50,273 bases of DNA. Source: Streptomyces hyaluromycini. Its GTDB lineage: Bacteria; Actinomycetota; Actinomycetes; Streptomycetales; Streptomycetaceae. Made by a program: the position numbers and the translations under genes. The notes beneath the pieces are model-generated. The model ran no database searches. It was not told the origin of the DNA and worked only from the letters and a program-made list of their open reading frames with translations. Numbering within the stretch: the stretch's first letter is position 1; each line of letters begins with the position of its first letter. Below, one piece after another: positions 7,533-17,118 of this stretch. The stretch lies in the NCBI RefSeq assembly GCF_002217755.1, contig NZ_BCFL01000045.1, positions 1 to 50,273 of the forward strand, given 5' to 3'.

Positions 7533-10500
7533 CCGACCGCACCGCACCCTCCGGACCGACCGAACCAGGACCGGCCGAGGCCGGATCGACCGAACCAGGA
7601 CCGACCGCAACAAGACCTGCCGAAGCTGCCGTGGCTGACGGCGTCGTGGTTGACAGCGGCGTGGCTGACAGCGGCGTGGCTTACGGCGTCCCGGCCGACG
7701 GTGCCCCGGCCGGTGCCGGACTCGTCGAGGCCGTACTCGCCCAGGCTCGCCGCGTGTCCTCCGCCGTCGCCGTCGAGGACGGTGGCCGCGTGCTCGACTA
7801 CGCGGAACTCGACCTGCTCAGCGGCCGGGTCGCCGCGAGGCTGCGTGAACGGGGCGTGGGCGCCGGGCAGTCCGTCGCGGTCTGCCTGCCCCGCTCCTGG
7901 CAACTGGTGTGCGTCATGCTCGGCATCCGCCGTGCGGGGGCCGCCGTCGTCCCCCTCGACCGGCTCAGCCCGCCCGACCGGCAGCGCCACATCCTCGACG
8001 ACTCCGGCGCCGTCGCGGTCGTCCACGACGGTACGACCGAGCACGTACACGGGATCGACGCCGACCTGCTCCTCGGTCTCCTCGGGCTCCCCGAACCGAC
8101 CGCACTCCCCGCCACCACCGCGCCGCCGGCACCCGCCGGGGACGACACCACGGCCTTCGTCTTCTACACCTCCGGCAGCACCGGCCGCCCCAAGGGCGTC
8201 GAGGTCACCGACGCGGGTGTGCTGCGGCTGGCCCGGTCCGGCTGGCTCGACCCGCGGCCCGGCGCCCGCTTCGCCTGCCTGTCCAACCCGGCCTTCGACG
8301 CGCTCAGTTTCGAGGTCTGGGCCCCGCTGCTCACCGGCGGCGTCTGCGTCGTGCTGGACGACTCCGACGTGCACAGCCCGCACCGGCTCGCGGCCGCGCT
8401 GCGCGAACGCCGCGTCGACACCGCGTTCATCACGGTGGCGCTCTTCAACACGGTCGTCGACAAGGTTCCCGGCTGCTTCGCCGACGCCGGCCAGGTCCTC
8501 GTCGGCGGCGAGCGGCTCGACCCGCGCGCGATACGCACCTGGTACGCCGCCAACCCGGGCTCCGCCACCGTCCTTCACAACGTGTACGGGCCGACGGAGG
8601 CCACGACGTTCGCCCTCTGCCACCCGATCCCCCGGGACTTCGACGGCGACTCGGTCCCGATCGGCACCCCGCTGCCGGGGACCGGGCTGCTGCTGCGCAC
8701 CGCGGACGGGCGCACCGCGGAGGACGGCGAGGTGGCCGAACTCCTGCTGTCGGGACCCGCGTTGGCGCGCGGCTACCGCAATCTGCCGGACCTGACCGAG
8801 CGTTGTTTCGTCCGGTTGGAGGACGAGGACGGCACCCCGCGCCGCTGGTACCGGACCGGTGACCTGGTACGCCGGGACGCCGACGGGCGCGTGCATCACG
8901 TCGGACGCGCCGACCGGCAGGTCAAGGTGCGCGGCTTCCGCATCGAACCCGGCGAGGTGGAGCAGCGGATCATGACCCTGCCCGCCGTCCGGCACGCGCA
9001 CGTCTGCACCCGGCGTGACACGGCGGACCGCCATGAACTGCTGGCCTTCCTCGTCCTCGGCGACGACCTGTCCTTCGCCGACTACGAACGTCACCTCGGC
9101 ATCTCCCTGCCGCCGTACATGCGCCCCCACCACACCCACCTCGTCGCGGAACTCCCGCTGACCGCCAACGGCAAGGTCGACCAGGCCGCGCTGCTGCGCG
9201 AGGCGGGCACGCCGTGGCGCGGGAGACGTGCGGACGCCGTGCCGGTCAGTGCCGAGCAGCGTCCCGTCCTGGAGATCGCCGAGGAGATCCTCGCCGTCGG
9301 CGGCCTGCGTCCCGACGACCGCTGGATCCCGAGCGGCGGCGACTCCCTGAAGGCGTTGCGCTTCCGCTTCGAGATCCTGGAGCGGTACGGCGTCGACATC
9401 CCCCAGGGTCTGGTGCTGCGGGCCGACTTCGCCGCTCTCGCGGACGCCGTCCGCACCGCCGAGGCGGACTCCCGTCCGCCGGTGCCGCCCGCCCCGGACG
9501 CCACGGCCGCGCCTGCCACCAGCGAACAGGAACGCCTCTGGCTCCTGCACCGGCGCGACCCGGACGACCGCTCCTACGACGTGCCGCTCGCCTTCCGTGT
9601 CCAGGGCACCGTCGACCCGCAGGCACTGCGCCGCGCGCTGCGCACACTGGTGGCGCGGCACCCGGCCCTGCGCACCCGGCTGGTCCCCGCCCCGGACGGC
9701 CTGCTCCAGCGGGCCGAGGCGCCGTACGACCCCTGGCAGCCGCTCGACGCCCCTGCCGGGGAGCCCTGGCAGGAGACCGCCGGCCGCTTCTTCGCGCACC
9801 GCTTCGACCTCACCGAGCCCCGCATGCTGCGGGCCGCCTGGGCGGAGCGGGCCGACGGCGGTCTGCTGCTTCTGCATCTGCACCACGCGGCCGTGGACGG
9901 CTGGTCGCTCAACCTCCTCTTCCGCGACCTCACCGACGCCTACGCGGGCGACGCCGGGCGTCCGGCTCCGGCCGTCAGTCCGCTCGACCTCGCCCGCTGG
10001 CAGCGCGACTGGCGCGCTACGCCCGCCTACGAACGCCACCACGCCCGGCTGCGCGACCACTACGCCGACGCGACGGAGCCGTCACCCGCCCTGCCCGCTC
10101 CCGAGCCCGCGTCGTCGGCCCGGCCGCGGGCCGGGCTGCTGCGCACCTCGCTCGACCTGGTCCGGCGCGCCGCACTGGACCGGCGTGCCGCGGAACTCGG
10201 CCTGACCAGGTTCCAGTTGCTGGTGTCGGCGTTCGCCGCGTGCCTGTACGGCGTGACCGGGCAGGCCCGGCCCCTGGTCGCCGCTCCGGTGGCGAACCGG
10301 CCGCGCCCCGAGTTCGCCGAGAGCGTCGGCATGTTCGCGAACACCGTGCTCCTCGACCTCGCCGTACGGCCCGACGACTCCCTGCACGCCCACCTCACCG
10401 CGCACGCCGCCGGTGTGCGCCGGGTGCTGGAGGGGCAGGAGGTCCTCCTCGCCGATCTGCTCACCGAACCGGCGTTCCGCCACCGCACACCCCTGTTCGA

Positions 10501-13500
10501 CTACCTGTTCGTCCTGGAGAACACGGAGTTCTCCGCGCTGCGTCTGGCCGGCTGTGCGGTCGAGCCCCTGTGGCCCGAGCCCGCGGGCGCCAAGTGCGCG
10601 CTGACGCTGTCGGTGGTGGAGGACGAGTCGGGCTTCGGCTGCCTCTGGGAATACCGTGACGACTTCGGCGCCGAACGCTCGGAAGCGGCGGCCCGGTTGT
10701 TCCGGCGGGCCCTGGACCGGCTGACCGGCGACGGCGACGGCGACCTGGCGCTGCGCGAACTCGTCGCCCCCGGCCGCACGTCGGCGACCGCCCACGGCAC
10801 TCCGGTGGCAGCGGACTTCACGACGGTCGCCGAGGGTTTCGCCCGCCAGGTGGCCCGCACCCCGGACGCGCCCGCCGTCACCCTCGGCGGGACCACCCTC
10901 ACCTACGCCGAACTCGACGCCCAGGCCGACGAGTTGGCGTCACTCCTGAGCGTGCCCGAGGATCCTGCCGCCCCGGCGTCCGTGGCCCTGTACCTTCAGC
11001 CGTCCGTCGAGCACGTCGTCGCCCTGCTCGCGGCGGCCCGCCGCAACCTGACCGTCGTCCCCCTCGACCCCGCCTACCCGCCGGCCCTGCTCCGTCATGT
11101 ACTGGACCGTGCCGCCCCGCTGTGTGTGCTGACCGGCGCCCAGGACCTCGACGTCCTGGCCACGATCGCCCCGCCGGACCTGCCGCGGCACGTCGTCACC
11201 CTCACCCGCACGCCCACCGCGCCGCCCGTGCCGTACCGGCATCGCGGACTCCGGCCGCTGTACACCCTGTTCACCTCGGGCTCCACCGGCACCCCCAAGG
11301 GCGTCCAGGTCTCCGACCGGACCCTGTGCAACCTGCTCACCTGGCAGCGGGCGGCGGGCGGACTCGAACGGCCCGCCGTCACCCAGCAGTTCTCCATGCT
11401 CTCCTTCGACGTCTCCTTCCAGGAGATCCTCACCACGCTGTGTTCCGGCGGCGAGCTGCGCCTGGTCCGACCGGCCTGGCGGCAGGACGTGCCCACGCTG
11501 CTCCGGCAGTTGGAGACGGGGGGTGCGGAGCGGATCTTCCTGCCGTACGTGGCGTTGCAGTTGCTCGCCGAACACGGCGTGCGTTCCGGGGTGTTCCCGT
11601 CCCGGCTGCGTGACGTGGTCACCGCCGGGGAGCAGTTGGTGTGCACGGACGCGATCCGGCGCTGGTTCGCCGGGCTGCCGGGCGAGGCGCGTCTCTTCAA
11701 CCACTACGGCCCGACCGAGACCCATGTCGTCAGCGCCCTGTGCCTGGAAGGCGACCCGGCCGGCTGGCCGGCCCGTCCCGCCATCGGGCGCCCGGTGGCG
11801 GGGGCGGTGCTGCGGGTGGTCGACGAAGGGGGTCTGCCCGTCCCACCGGGTGTGACGGGCGACCTGCTCATCGGCGGTCCCATGGCGGGCCGTTGCTATC
11901 TCGGCGACCCCGCCGCACACCGCGACCGGTTCCTCGACGACCCCGAGCTGGGCACCCTCTACCGCAGCGGGGACCGCGCCCGCTTCGACGAGCGCGGTCT
12001 GCTGCACTACGCGGGGCGCGACGACGGCCAGGTCAAACTGGGCGGACACCGTCTCGAACTGGGCCAGGTCGAGGCCGCGTTGCTGGAGCTGCCCGGGGTG
12101 GTCAACGCGGTCGCGGGAGTACTGGACGGGCGGCTGGTCGCCGCCCTCCAGTGCCGGGGCGAGGATCCCGACCCCGCGGACCTGGCCCGGCGGCTGGCGC
12201 TGCTGCTGCCCGCCTACGTCCGGGTCGCCGCCTTCCGCCGTGTCACGGACCTGCCGCGCACGCCCAGCGGCAAGCTGGACCGCCGGGCGGCGCTCACCGC
12301 ACCGGGGCGGGAACTGCGGCCGGCGTACCAACCACGGCCGGAGCACGAACCACGGCCGGAGCACGAACCACGGCCGGAGCACGAACCGCGGCCGGGGCTC
12401 GAATCGCCGGCGGGGCTCGAACCGCGGGCGGACAGCCTGGCGGACGCCGGGCTGTCGCCGCTGGAAGAGCGGCTGGCCGAGTTGTTCCGGGCGGCGACCG
12501 GGCGGACCGTGGCCATGGACGAGCGGTTCCTCGACGCCGGAGCCACCAGCCTGGACCTGATGCGCTTCCAGCTCAGATGCGCGGGAGAGGGCGATCTCCC
12601 CTTCTCCGTACCGGACTTGTTCGAGCACGTCACCCTGCGCGCCCTGGCCCGGCTGCTGACGGACGACGGCGCCGCCCGCGACACCCCGGCCCGCAGGCCG
12701 GAGGCGTCGGGTGCCGCCCGGCGGACGGCGGACGAGCCGGTCGCCGTCGTCGGCATGGCGGTACGGCTGCCGGGCGCGCCCGACCTGGCCGCGTTCTGGG
12801 ACCTGGTCGTCTCCGGCCGGCGCGGCATCGAGCACTTCGCCGCGGCCGACGGCCGGGTCGGCGCCCGCAGCCAGCCGGCGGGACTGCTCGACTTCGACCC
12901 GGGCCGGTTCACGATCAGCCCGCACGAGGCCCGGCTGATGGACCCCCAGCAGCGCCAGCTGCTCATGAACTGCGCCGAAGCCCTGGCCCACGCCGGAATC
13001 GGCGACCCGGCCCGGCTGCGGGTCGGCCTGGTCGCCTCCTGCGGCGAGAACACCTACTTCCAGCGCATGCTCCGCGACGGCGACCCGGACCTGCTGCCCG
13101 ACTCCTTCCGGCTCGCCCTGCACCACGAGAAGGACTTCCTCGCCACCAAGGCCGCCTACCATCTCGGGCTCACCGGACCGGCGTTCACGCTCCAGTCCGC
13201 CTGCTCCAGCTCACTCGCCGGGGTGCACGTCGCGGCCGGGATGCTGCGGCAGGGCGACGCCGACGTGATGCTGGTCGGCGGGGTCCTCGTCGACACGGAG
13301 CTGACGGACGGGTACACCTACCGGCCGCAGCACATCTTCTCCCCCGACGGGCACTGCAGGCCCTTCAGCGCGGACGCCGAGGGCACCGTGGGGGCGAGCG
13401 GCACCGCAGTGGTCGTCCTCAAGCCGCTGGCCGCGGCCCGCCGGGACGGCGACACCGTGTACGCGGTCGTCACCGGCTCGGGGCTGAACAACGACGGCTC

Positions 13501-16500
13501 CGGCAAGCTCGGTTACAGCGCCCCGTCGCTGCCCGGGCAGCGGGCAGCGATCCGCGCGGCGCTGCAGCGGAGCGGTCGCGGAGACGGCGACGGAGGCGGT
13601 GGTGGCGGTGACGTCGGGTACGTCGAGGCGCACGGCACCGGGACCCGGCTCGGGGACCCGGTCGAGGCGGCCGCGTTGCGGCAGGCGTACGGGCTGGCAC
13701 AGGACGCGCGGGTGGCGCTGTCGTCCGTGAAGAGCCAGATCGGGCACCTGGGCGCGGCGGCGGGCGTCGTCGGCCTGGTGCGGGCGGTGCTCGCCGTGCA
13801 CCACGGGGTCGTCCCGCCCACGGCCGACTTCGACCGGCTCAACCCGGAGATCGCCGACGGCCCGTTCCGGATCCCGGTCGCCGCCGAGCCCTGGCCCGCC
13901 GGTCCGCGGCGGGTGGCCGGGGTGAGCAGCTTCGGCATCGGCGGCACCAACGCCCATGTGCTGCTGGAGCAGCCGGACCCGGTGCCGGTGCCGGACCCGG
14001 CGGAGCCGCTGCCGTGCCTGGTGCTGTCCGGCGCCTCGCAAGCCGCGGTCCGCGCGGACGGGCGCCGCATCGCCGACTACCTCACGGCCCGTCCCGACGC
14101 CTACCCCCAGGTGCTGCGGCACCTCCAGGCCGGGCGCCCCGCCCTCGCCCACCGTGCGGCGGCCGTATGCCCCGACGCCGCCTCGGCCGTCGCCTGGCTG
14201 CGGGCGCTGCCGGCGGTCGCCGCGCTCCCCTCCCAGGACGCACCGGCGGTCGAGGACCGCGACCCGCACGCCCTCGCCGAGGCATGGGCGGCCGGCCGCA
14301 CCGTCGTATGGCCGACGGGCCCGGCACCCGCGCCCTGGGACTTCCCGCCGCCCGCCTTCGACACCGCCGAGTACGACTTCCCGCGCGCCGCCGTGGCGGG
14401 GTCCGGGATCTCCCGGCTGCCCGCCGCGCAGTGGCTGCACCAGCCGCTGTGGACGCGCTCGCGGCGCGCCCGCACCGGCGCCCCGGTGTCCCGCCGTACC
14501 GCCGTGGTGGTGATCGGCCCCGGGCAGGACGGCGAGAACTGGCGGTTCCTGGAGCGCCATTACGCCCGCGTGGTGACCGTACGCGCCGGACAGGGCCTGA
14601 CCCGGCTCGCCGACGACCGCTACGAGGCCGATGTCGCCGACGCCGGGCAGCTCGCCAGCCTGCTCGACCGCCTGACCGGCGAGAACGTCCCGGACGGACC
14701 CAACGGACCCAACGGACTGAACGGACTGAACGGACCGGATGGCCCGGACGGACCGGACGGACCGGATGGCCCGGACGGACCGGACGGACCGGACGGACCG
14801 GATGGCCCGGACGGCCCGGACGGCCCGGACGGACCGGACGGACCGGACGGACCGGCCGTCGACTGGCTGCACGCGCTTCCGCTCGCCCTCGACGGCAGCG
14901 CGACCACGGCCGCGCTGGACACGGCCGAGTGGGCCTGCCTGGACACGGTCGCCGCCCTCGCCCTGGCCCTCGCCGGCCGCCCGGAAGCGGACCGGCCCCG
15001 GGCCTGGCTGCTGTCCCAGCGGGCGCAGCCGGTCGCCGGGAGCGTGCACACCCCTGAGGCCGCTCTGCTCGCCGCGGCCCTCGAAGTCCCCCGGCAGGAA
15101 CTGGGCGTCACCCTGCGCTGGACCGACCTGCCCGGCCCGCACCCGGCCGGCTGGGCCGCCCACCTGCCCGACCTGCTCCTCGACGGCACCGTCGCCGCGA
15201 CCGACCGGGCGACGGCCCTGCGGGACGGCTTCTGGTGGCATCGCACCACCGTGCCGGTGCCCGTGGGCGAGACGCCCCGGCCCGCCGCCGCGCCGGGCAC
15301 CCATCTGGTCCTCGGCGGCACGGGCGGTCTCGGCACCAGTCTGGCCGCGAGCCTCCTGCGGCACCCCGGGAACCGGGTCGTCCTGGTGGCGCGCGGCACC
15401 GAAGTACCCGCCGTGCTGCGGGCGTTCGGCGAGCGCGTCACCCTTGTCACCGCCGACCTGGCGGCCGAGGAACCCGCGGCCGTCGCGGACCGGCTGGCCC
15501 CGCTGCTCGACGGGCTGGCCGGCATCGTGCACGCCGCCGGCACCGCCGCGGGCGGGCTCCTGGCCCGGCGCGAGCCGGCCGCCGCGCGCGGGGTCACGGC
15601 GGCCAAGCTGCGCGGCGCCCTGCTCGTCGAGCTGCTCGTCGACGAGCACGCCCCCGACTACGTCCTTTACTGCTCCTCGATGGCGGCCCGGTTCGGCGGA
15701 GTCGGCCAGTTCGACTACGCGGCCGCCAACGCCTGCCTCGACGCCTACGCCCATCACACCGCGCCCGGCGGCGACGCCACCGTGCGCACGAGTGTCGGCT
15801 GGGACGCGTGGCGGGACGTCGGCATGGCCCAGCAGCACGCCGCCCGGGCGGACGCCCGGCACCGCGAGCACCTGACCGTGGCGCTCACCCCCGAGGAGGG
15901 TACGGGCGTCTTCGAGCGGGCCCTCCACCTCCAACTGCCGTATCTCATGGTCAGCACCACGGACCTGAAGGCTGCGCGGGCCTTCTACGAACCGGCCCCC
16001 GCCGCCGAGCCCGCGGCTCCCCCGCCCGCACCCGCCGCTCCCGTGCAGGGCGACCTAGGCGCGGAGATCACCGGAATCCTCCTCGACCTGCTCGGCGTGG
16101 ACGCCGTCGACCCGCAGGCGCCCCTGTACGACCTGGGCGCCGACTCGCTGACCCTGCTGGAGCTCCTCGACGAGATCAAACACCGGCACGGCACCGACAT
16201 CGAGCTGTCCCGGCTCAGCCACCGGGTGAGCCTCGCGGAGCTCCTCGGCCACCTCGCCGGCAGCGGTGTCCGCCCGCACGGCGCGGTGGACGTCGAGGTG
16301 TGGCAGCGCGGCCCGGGGCCGGACGTGCTGTGCCTGGTGCATCCGGTGGGCGGGGACATCCAGGCCTACCGGCCCCTGGTGTCCGCCCTGCCCGACGACC
16401 TCACCGTCTGCCTGATCGCCGACCCCGGGCTGCGCGATCCCGGGCTGCCGGACCGCTCCATCGACGAGCGCGCCGCGCACTATCTGGCCGCCGTACGACG

Positions 16501-17107
16501 GGAGTTCCCGGAACCCGGGCGCCGACTTGCGCTCGCCGGCTGGTCGTTCGGGGCGTGGACCGCGCTGTCGATGGCCACGCTCGCCGAGGCCGGCGACCGG
16601 CCGGTGACCGCCCTCCATCTCCTCGACCCGCCGCCGCCCGGGGCCGGGCACCGCCTCGCCGGCTACGACGAGGAACGGATACAGGCCGTCTTCGCGCGCG
16701 AGTTGAGCGGAAACGGCGCGGGTCGGCCGACCGAGCCGGTACTCGGCACCGCCGAACCCCTCACAGGCACCGTCGGTCCCCTCACGGAGTCCGGCCGTGC
16801 CTACGCCGAGCGGCTCGCGCGCTGCTGCCGTGCCAACCTGGCGGCCATGGCCGGGCACCGGCTGCCGCGGCTGCGCCGGACGCCCGCCGCCGTATGGCTG
16901 GCGACGCGCCCCGTGGACGAGGCGGCACTCGCGCCCGAGCCCACGGCCCCCGGTGCGTGGGACGCCCATCTCCCGTCGCCGTACCGGCTGCACCACGTCG
17001 ACGCCGACCACTACCAGATCGTCGCCGAGCCGCATGTCCGGGAGATCGCCGCCGCCCTCGCCGGGACCCCGTCCGCCGCCCGGCCGCAGCCCGCCGGACG
17101 GATCTGA
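7529..17107 (+). CDS. Hybrid NRPS-PKS, A-T-C-A-T-KS-KR-T-TE, lacking an acyltransferase
   Basis: A 3,192-residue assembly line starting at ATG 7529, overlapping the upstream stop. Order by motif, approximate residues: A1 (SGSTGRPKG ~213), T1 (GGDSL ~605), C (HHAAVDG ~785), A2 (SGSTGTPKG ~1249), T2 (GATSL ~1675), KS (Cys in ACSSS ~1892; His in VEAHGTGT ~2035; His in SQIGHLGAAAG ~2073), a Gly-Pro-Asp repeat, KR (GGTGGLG ~2597; Tyr in FDYAAAN ~2730), T3 (GADSL ~2872), TE (GWSFGAW ~3006). No AT motifs (GQGxQ, GHSxGE) occur between KS and KR. The by-eye A2 code D-V-Q-F-V-A-H-V-V-K closely matches proline codes; A1 (about D-A-F-I-V-G-V-T-F-K) suggests an aliphatic or aromatic residue. The likely product is an aminoacyl-proline extended by a ketide reduced to a beta-hydroxy acid, as in detoxinine. 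Confidence 0.93.
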   Translation: MTDRTAPSGPTEPGPAEAGSTEPGPTATRPAEAAVADGVVVDSGVADSGVAYGVPADGAPAGAGLVEAVLAQARRVSSAVAVEDGGRVLDYAELDLLSGRVAARLRERGVGAGQSVAVCLPRSWQLVCVMLGIRRAGAAVVPLDRLSPPDRQRHILDDSGAVAVVHDGTTEHVHGIDADLLLGLLGLPEPTALPATTAPPAPAGDDTTAFVFYTSGSTGRPKGVEVTDAGVLRLARSGWLDPRPGARFACLSNPAFDALSFEVWAPLLTGGVCVVLDDSDVHSPHRLAAALRERRVDTAFITVALFNTVVDKVPGCFADAGQVLVGGERLDPRAIRTWYAANPGSATVLHNVYGPTEATTFALCHPIPRDFDGDSVPIGTPLPGTGLLLRTADGRTAEDGEVAELLLSGPALARGYRNLPDLTERCFVRLEDEDGTPRRWYRTGDLVRRDADGRVHHVGRADRQVKVRGFRIEPGEVEQRIMTLPAVRHAHVCTRRDTADRHELLAFLVLGDDLSFADYERHLGISLPPYMRPHHTHLVAELPLTANGKVDQAALLREAGTPWRGRRADAVPVSAEQRPVLEIAEEILAVGGLRPDDRWIPSGGDSLKALRFRFEILERYGVDIPQGLVLRADFAALADAVRTAEADSRPPVPPAPDATAAPATSEQERLWLLHRRDPDDRSYDVPLAFRVQGTVDPQALRRALRTLVARHPALRTRLVPAPDGLLQRAEAPYDPWQPLDAPAGEPWQETAGRFFAHRFDLTEPRMLRAAWAERADGGLLLLHLHHAAVDGWSLNLLFRDLTDAYAGDAGRPAPAVSPLDLARWQRDWRATPAYERHHARLRDHYADATEPSPALPAPEPASSARPRAGLLRTSLDLVRRAALDRRAAELGLTRFQLLVSAFAACLYGVTGQARPLVAAPVANRPRPEFAESVGMFANTVLLDLAVRPDDSLHAHLTAHAAGVRRVLEGQEVLLADLLTEPAFRHRTPLFDYLFVLENTEFSALRLAGCAVEPLWPEPAGAKCALTLSVVEDESGFGCLWEYRDDFGAERSEAAARLFRRALDRLTGDGDGDLALRELVAPGRTSATAHGTPVAADFTTVAEGFARQVARTPDAPAVTLGGTTLTYAELDAQADELASLLSVPEDPAAPASVALYLQPSVEHVVALLAAARRNLTVVPLDPAYPPALLRHVLDRAAPLCVLTGAQDLDVLATIAPPDLPRHVVTLTRTPTAPPVPYRHRGLRPLYTLFTSGSTGTPKGVQVSDRTLCNLLTWQRAAGGLERPAVTQQFSMLSFDVSFQEILTTLCSGGELRLVRPAWRQDVPTLLRQLETGGAERIFLPYVALQLLAEHGVRSGVFPSRLRDVVTAGEQLVCTDAIRRWFAGLPGEARLFNHYGPTETHVVSALCLEGDPAGWPARPAIGRPVAGAVLRVVDEGGLPVPPGVTGDLLIGGPMAGRCYLGDPAAHRDRFLDDPELGTLYRSGDRARFDERGLLHYAGRDDGQVKLGGHRLELGQVEAALLELPGVVNAVAGVLDGRLVAALQCRGEDPDPADLARRLALLLPAYVRVAAFRRVTDLPRTPSGKLDRRAALTAPGRELRPAYQPRPEHEPRPEHEPRPEHEPRPGLESPAGLEPRADSLADAGLSPLEERLAELFRAATGRTVAMDERFLDAGATSLDLMRFQLRCAGEGDLPFSVPDLFEHVTLRALARLLTDDGAARDTPARRPEASGAARRTADEPVAVVGMAVRLPGAPDLAAFWDLVVSGRRGIEHFAAADGRVGARSQPAGLLDFDPGRFTISPHEARLMDPQQRQLLMNCAEALAHAGIGDPARLRVGLVASCGENTYFQRMLRDGDPDLLPDSFRLALHHEKDFLATKAAYHLGLTGPAFTLQSACSSSLAGVHVAAGMLRQGDADVMLVGGVLVDTELTDGYTYRPQHIFSPDGHCRPFSADAEGTVGASGTAVVVLKPLAAARRDGDTVYAVVTGSGLNNDGSGKLGYSAPSLPGQRAAIRAALQRSGRGDGDGGGGGGDVGYVEAHGTGTRLGDPVEAAALRQAYGLAQDARVALSSVKSQIGHLGAAAGVVGLVRAVLAVHHGVVPPTADFDRLNPEIADGPFRIPVAAEPWPAGPRRVAGVSSFGIGGTNAHVLLEQPDPVPVPDPAEPLPCLVLSGASQAAVRADGRRIADYLTARPDAYPQVLRHLQAGRPALAHRAAAVCPDAASAVAWLRALPAVAALPSQDAPAVEDRDPHALAEAWAAGRTVVWPTGPAPAPWDFPPPAFDTAEYDFPRAAVAGSGISRLPAAQWLHQPLWTRSRRARTGAPVSRRTAVVVIGPGQDGENWRFLERHYARVVTVRAGQGLTRLADDRYEADVADAGQLASLLDRLTGENVPDGPNGPNGLNGLNGPDGPDGPDGPDGPDGPDGPDGPDGPDGPDGPDGPDGPDGPAVDWLHALPLALDGSATTAALDTAEWACLDTVAALALALAGRPEADRPRAWLLSQRAQPVAGSVHTPEAALLAAALEVPRQELGVTLRWTDLPGPHPAGWAAHLPDLLLDGTVAATDRATALRDGFWWHRTTVPVPVGETPRPAAAPGTHLVLGGTGGLGTSLAASLLRHPGNRVVLVARGTEVPAVLRAFGERVTLVTADLAAEEPAAVADRLAPLLDGLAGIVHAAGTAAGGLLARREPAAARGVTAAKLRGALLVELLVDEHAPDYVLYCSSMAARFGGVGQFDYAAANACLDAYAHHTAPGGDATVRTSVGWDAWRDVGMAQQHAARADARHREHLTVALTPEEGTGVFERALHLQLPYLMVSTTDLKAARAFYEPAPAAEPAAPPPAPAAPVQGDLGAEITGILLDLLGVDAVDPQAPLYDLGADSLTLLELLDEIKHRHGTDIELSRLSHRVSLAELLGHLAGSGVRPHGAVDVEVWQRGPGPDVLCLVHPVGGDIQAYRPLVSALPDDLTVCLIADPGLRDPGLPDRSIDERAAHYLAAVRREFPEPGRRLALAGWSFGAWTALSMATLAEAGDRPVTALHLLDPPPPGAGHRLAGYDEERIQAVFARELSGNGAGRPTEPVLGTAEPLTGTVGPLTESGRAYAERLARCCRANLAAMAGHRLPRLRRTPAAVWLATRPVDEAALAPEPTAPGAWDAHLPSPYRLHHVDADHYQIVAEPHVREIAAALAGTPSAARPQPAGRI
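12331..12384. repeat. Three tandem 18-bp repeats in the A2-T2 linker
   Basis: The unit beginning ACCACGGCCGGAGCACGA is repeated three times without change and is in frame, giving three copies of the hexapeptide EHEPRP between the end of A2 and T2. Degenerate copies follow (GLESPA, GLEPRA). It probably acts as a stiff Pro/charged linker and can change copy number by slippage. Confidence 0.85.
14696..14848. repeat. Collagen-like 9-bp repeat, 17 Gly-X-Asn/Asp triplets, between KS and KR
   Basis: Seventeen 9-bp units in frame: Gly-Pro-Asn twice, Gly-Leu-Asn twice, then Gly-Pro-Asp thirteen times. Third-base changes (GGA/GGC, GAC/GAT) show that some units are older than others. The tract is within the region after the KS where an acyltransferase would normally sit, next to the KR structural subdomain. 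Confidence 0.93.
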
Positions 17108-17118
17108 GGAGACCAGCC

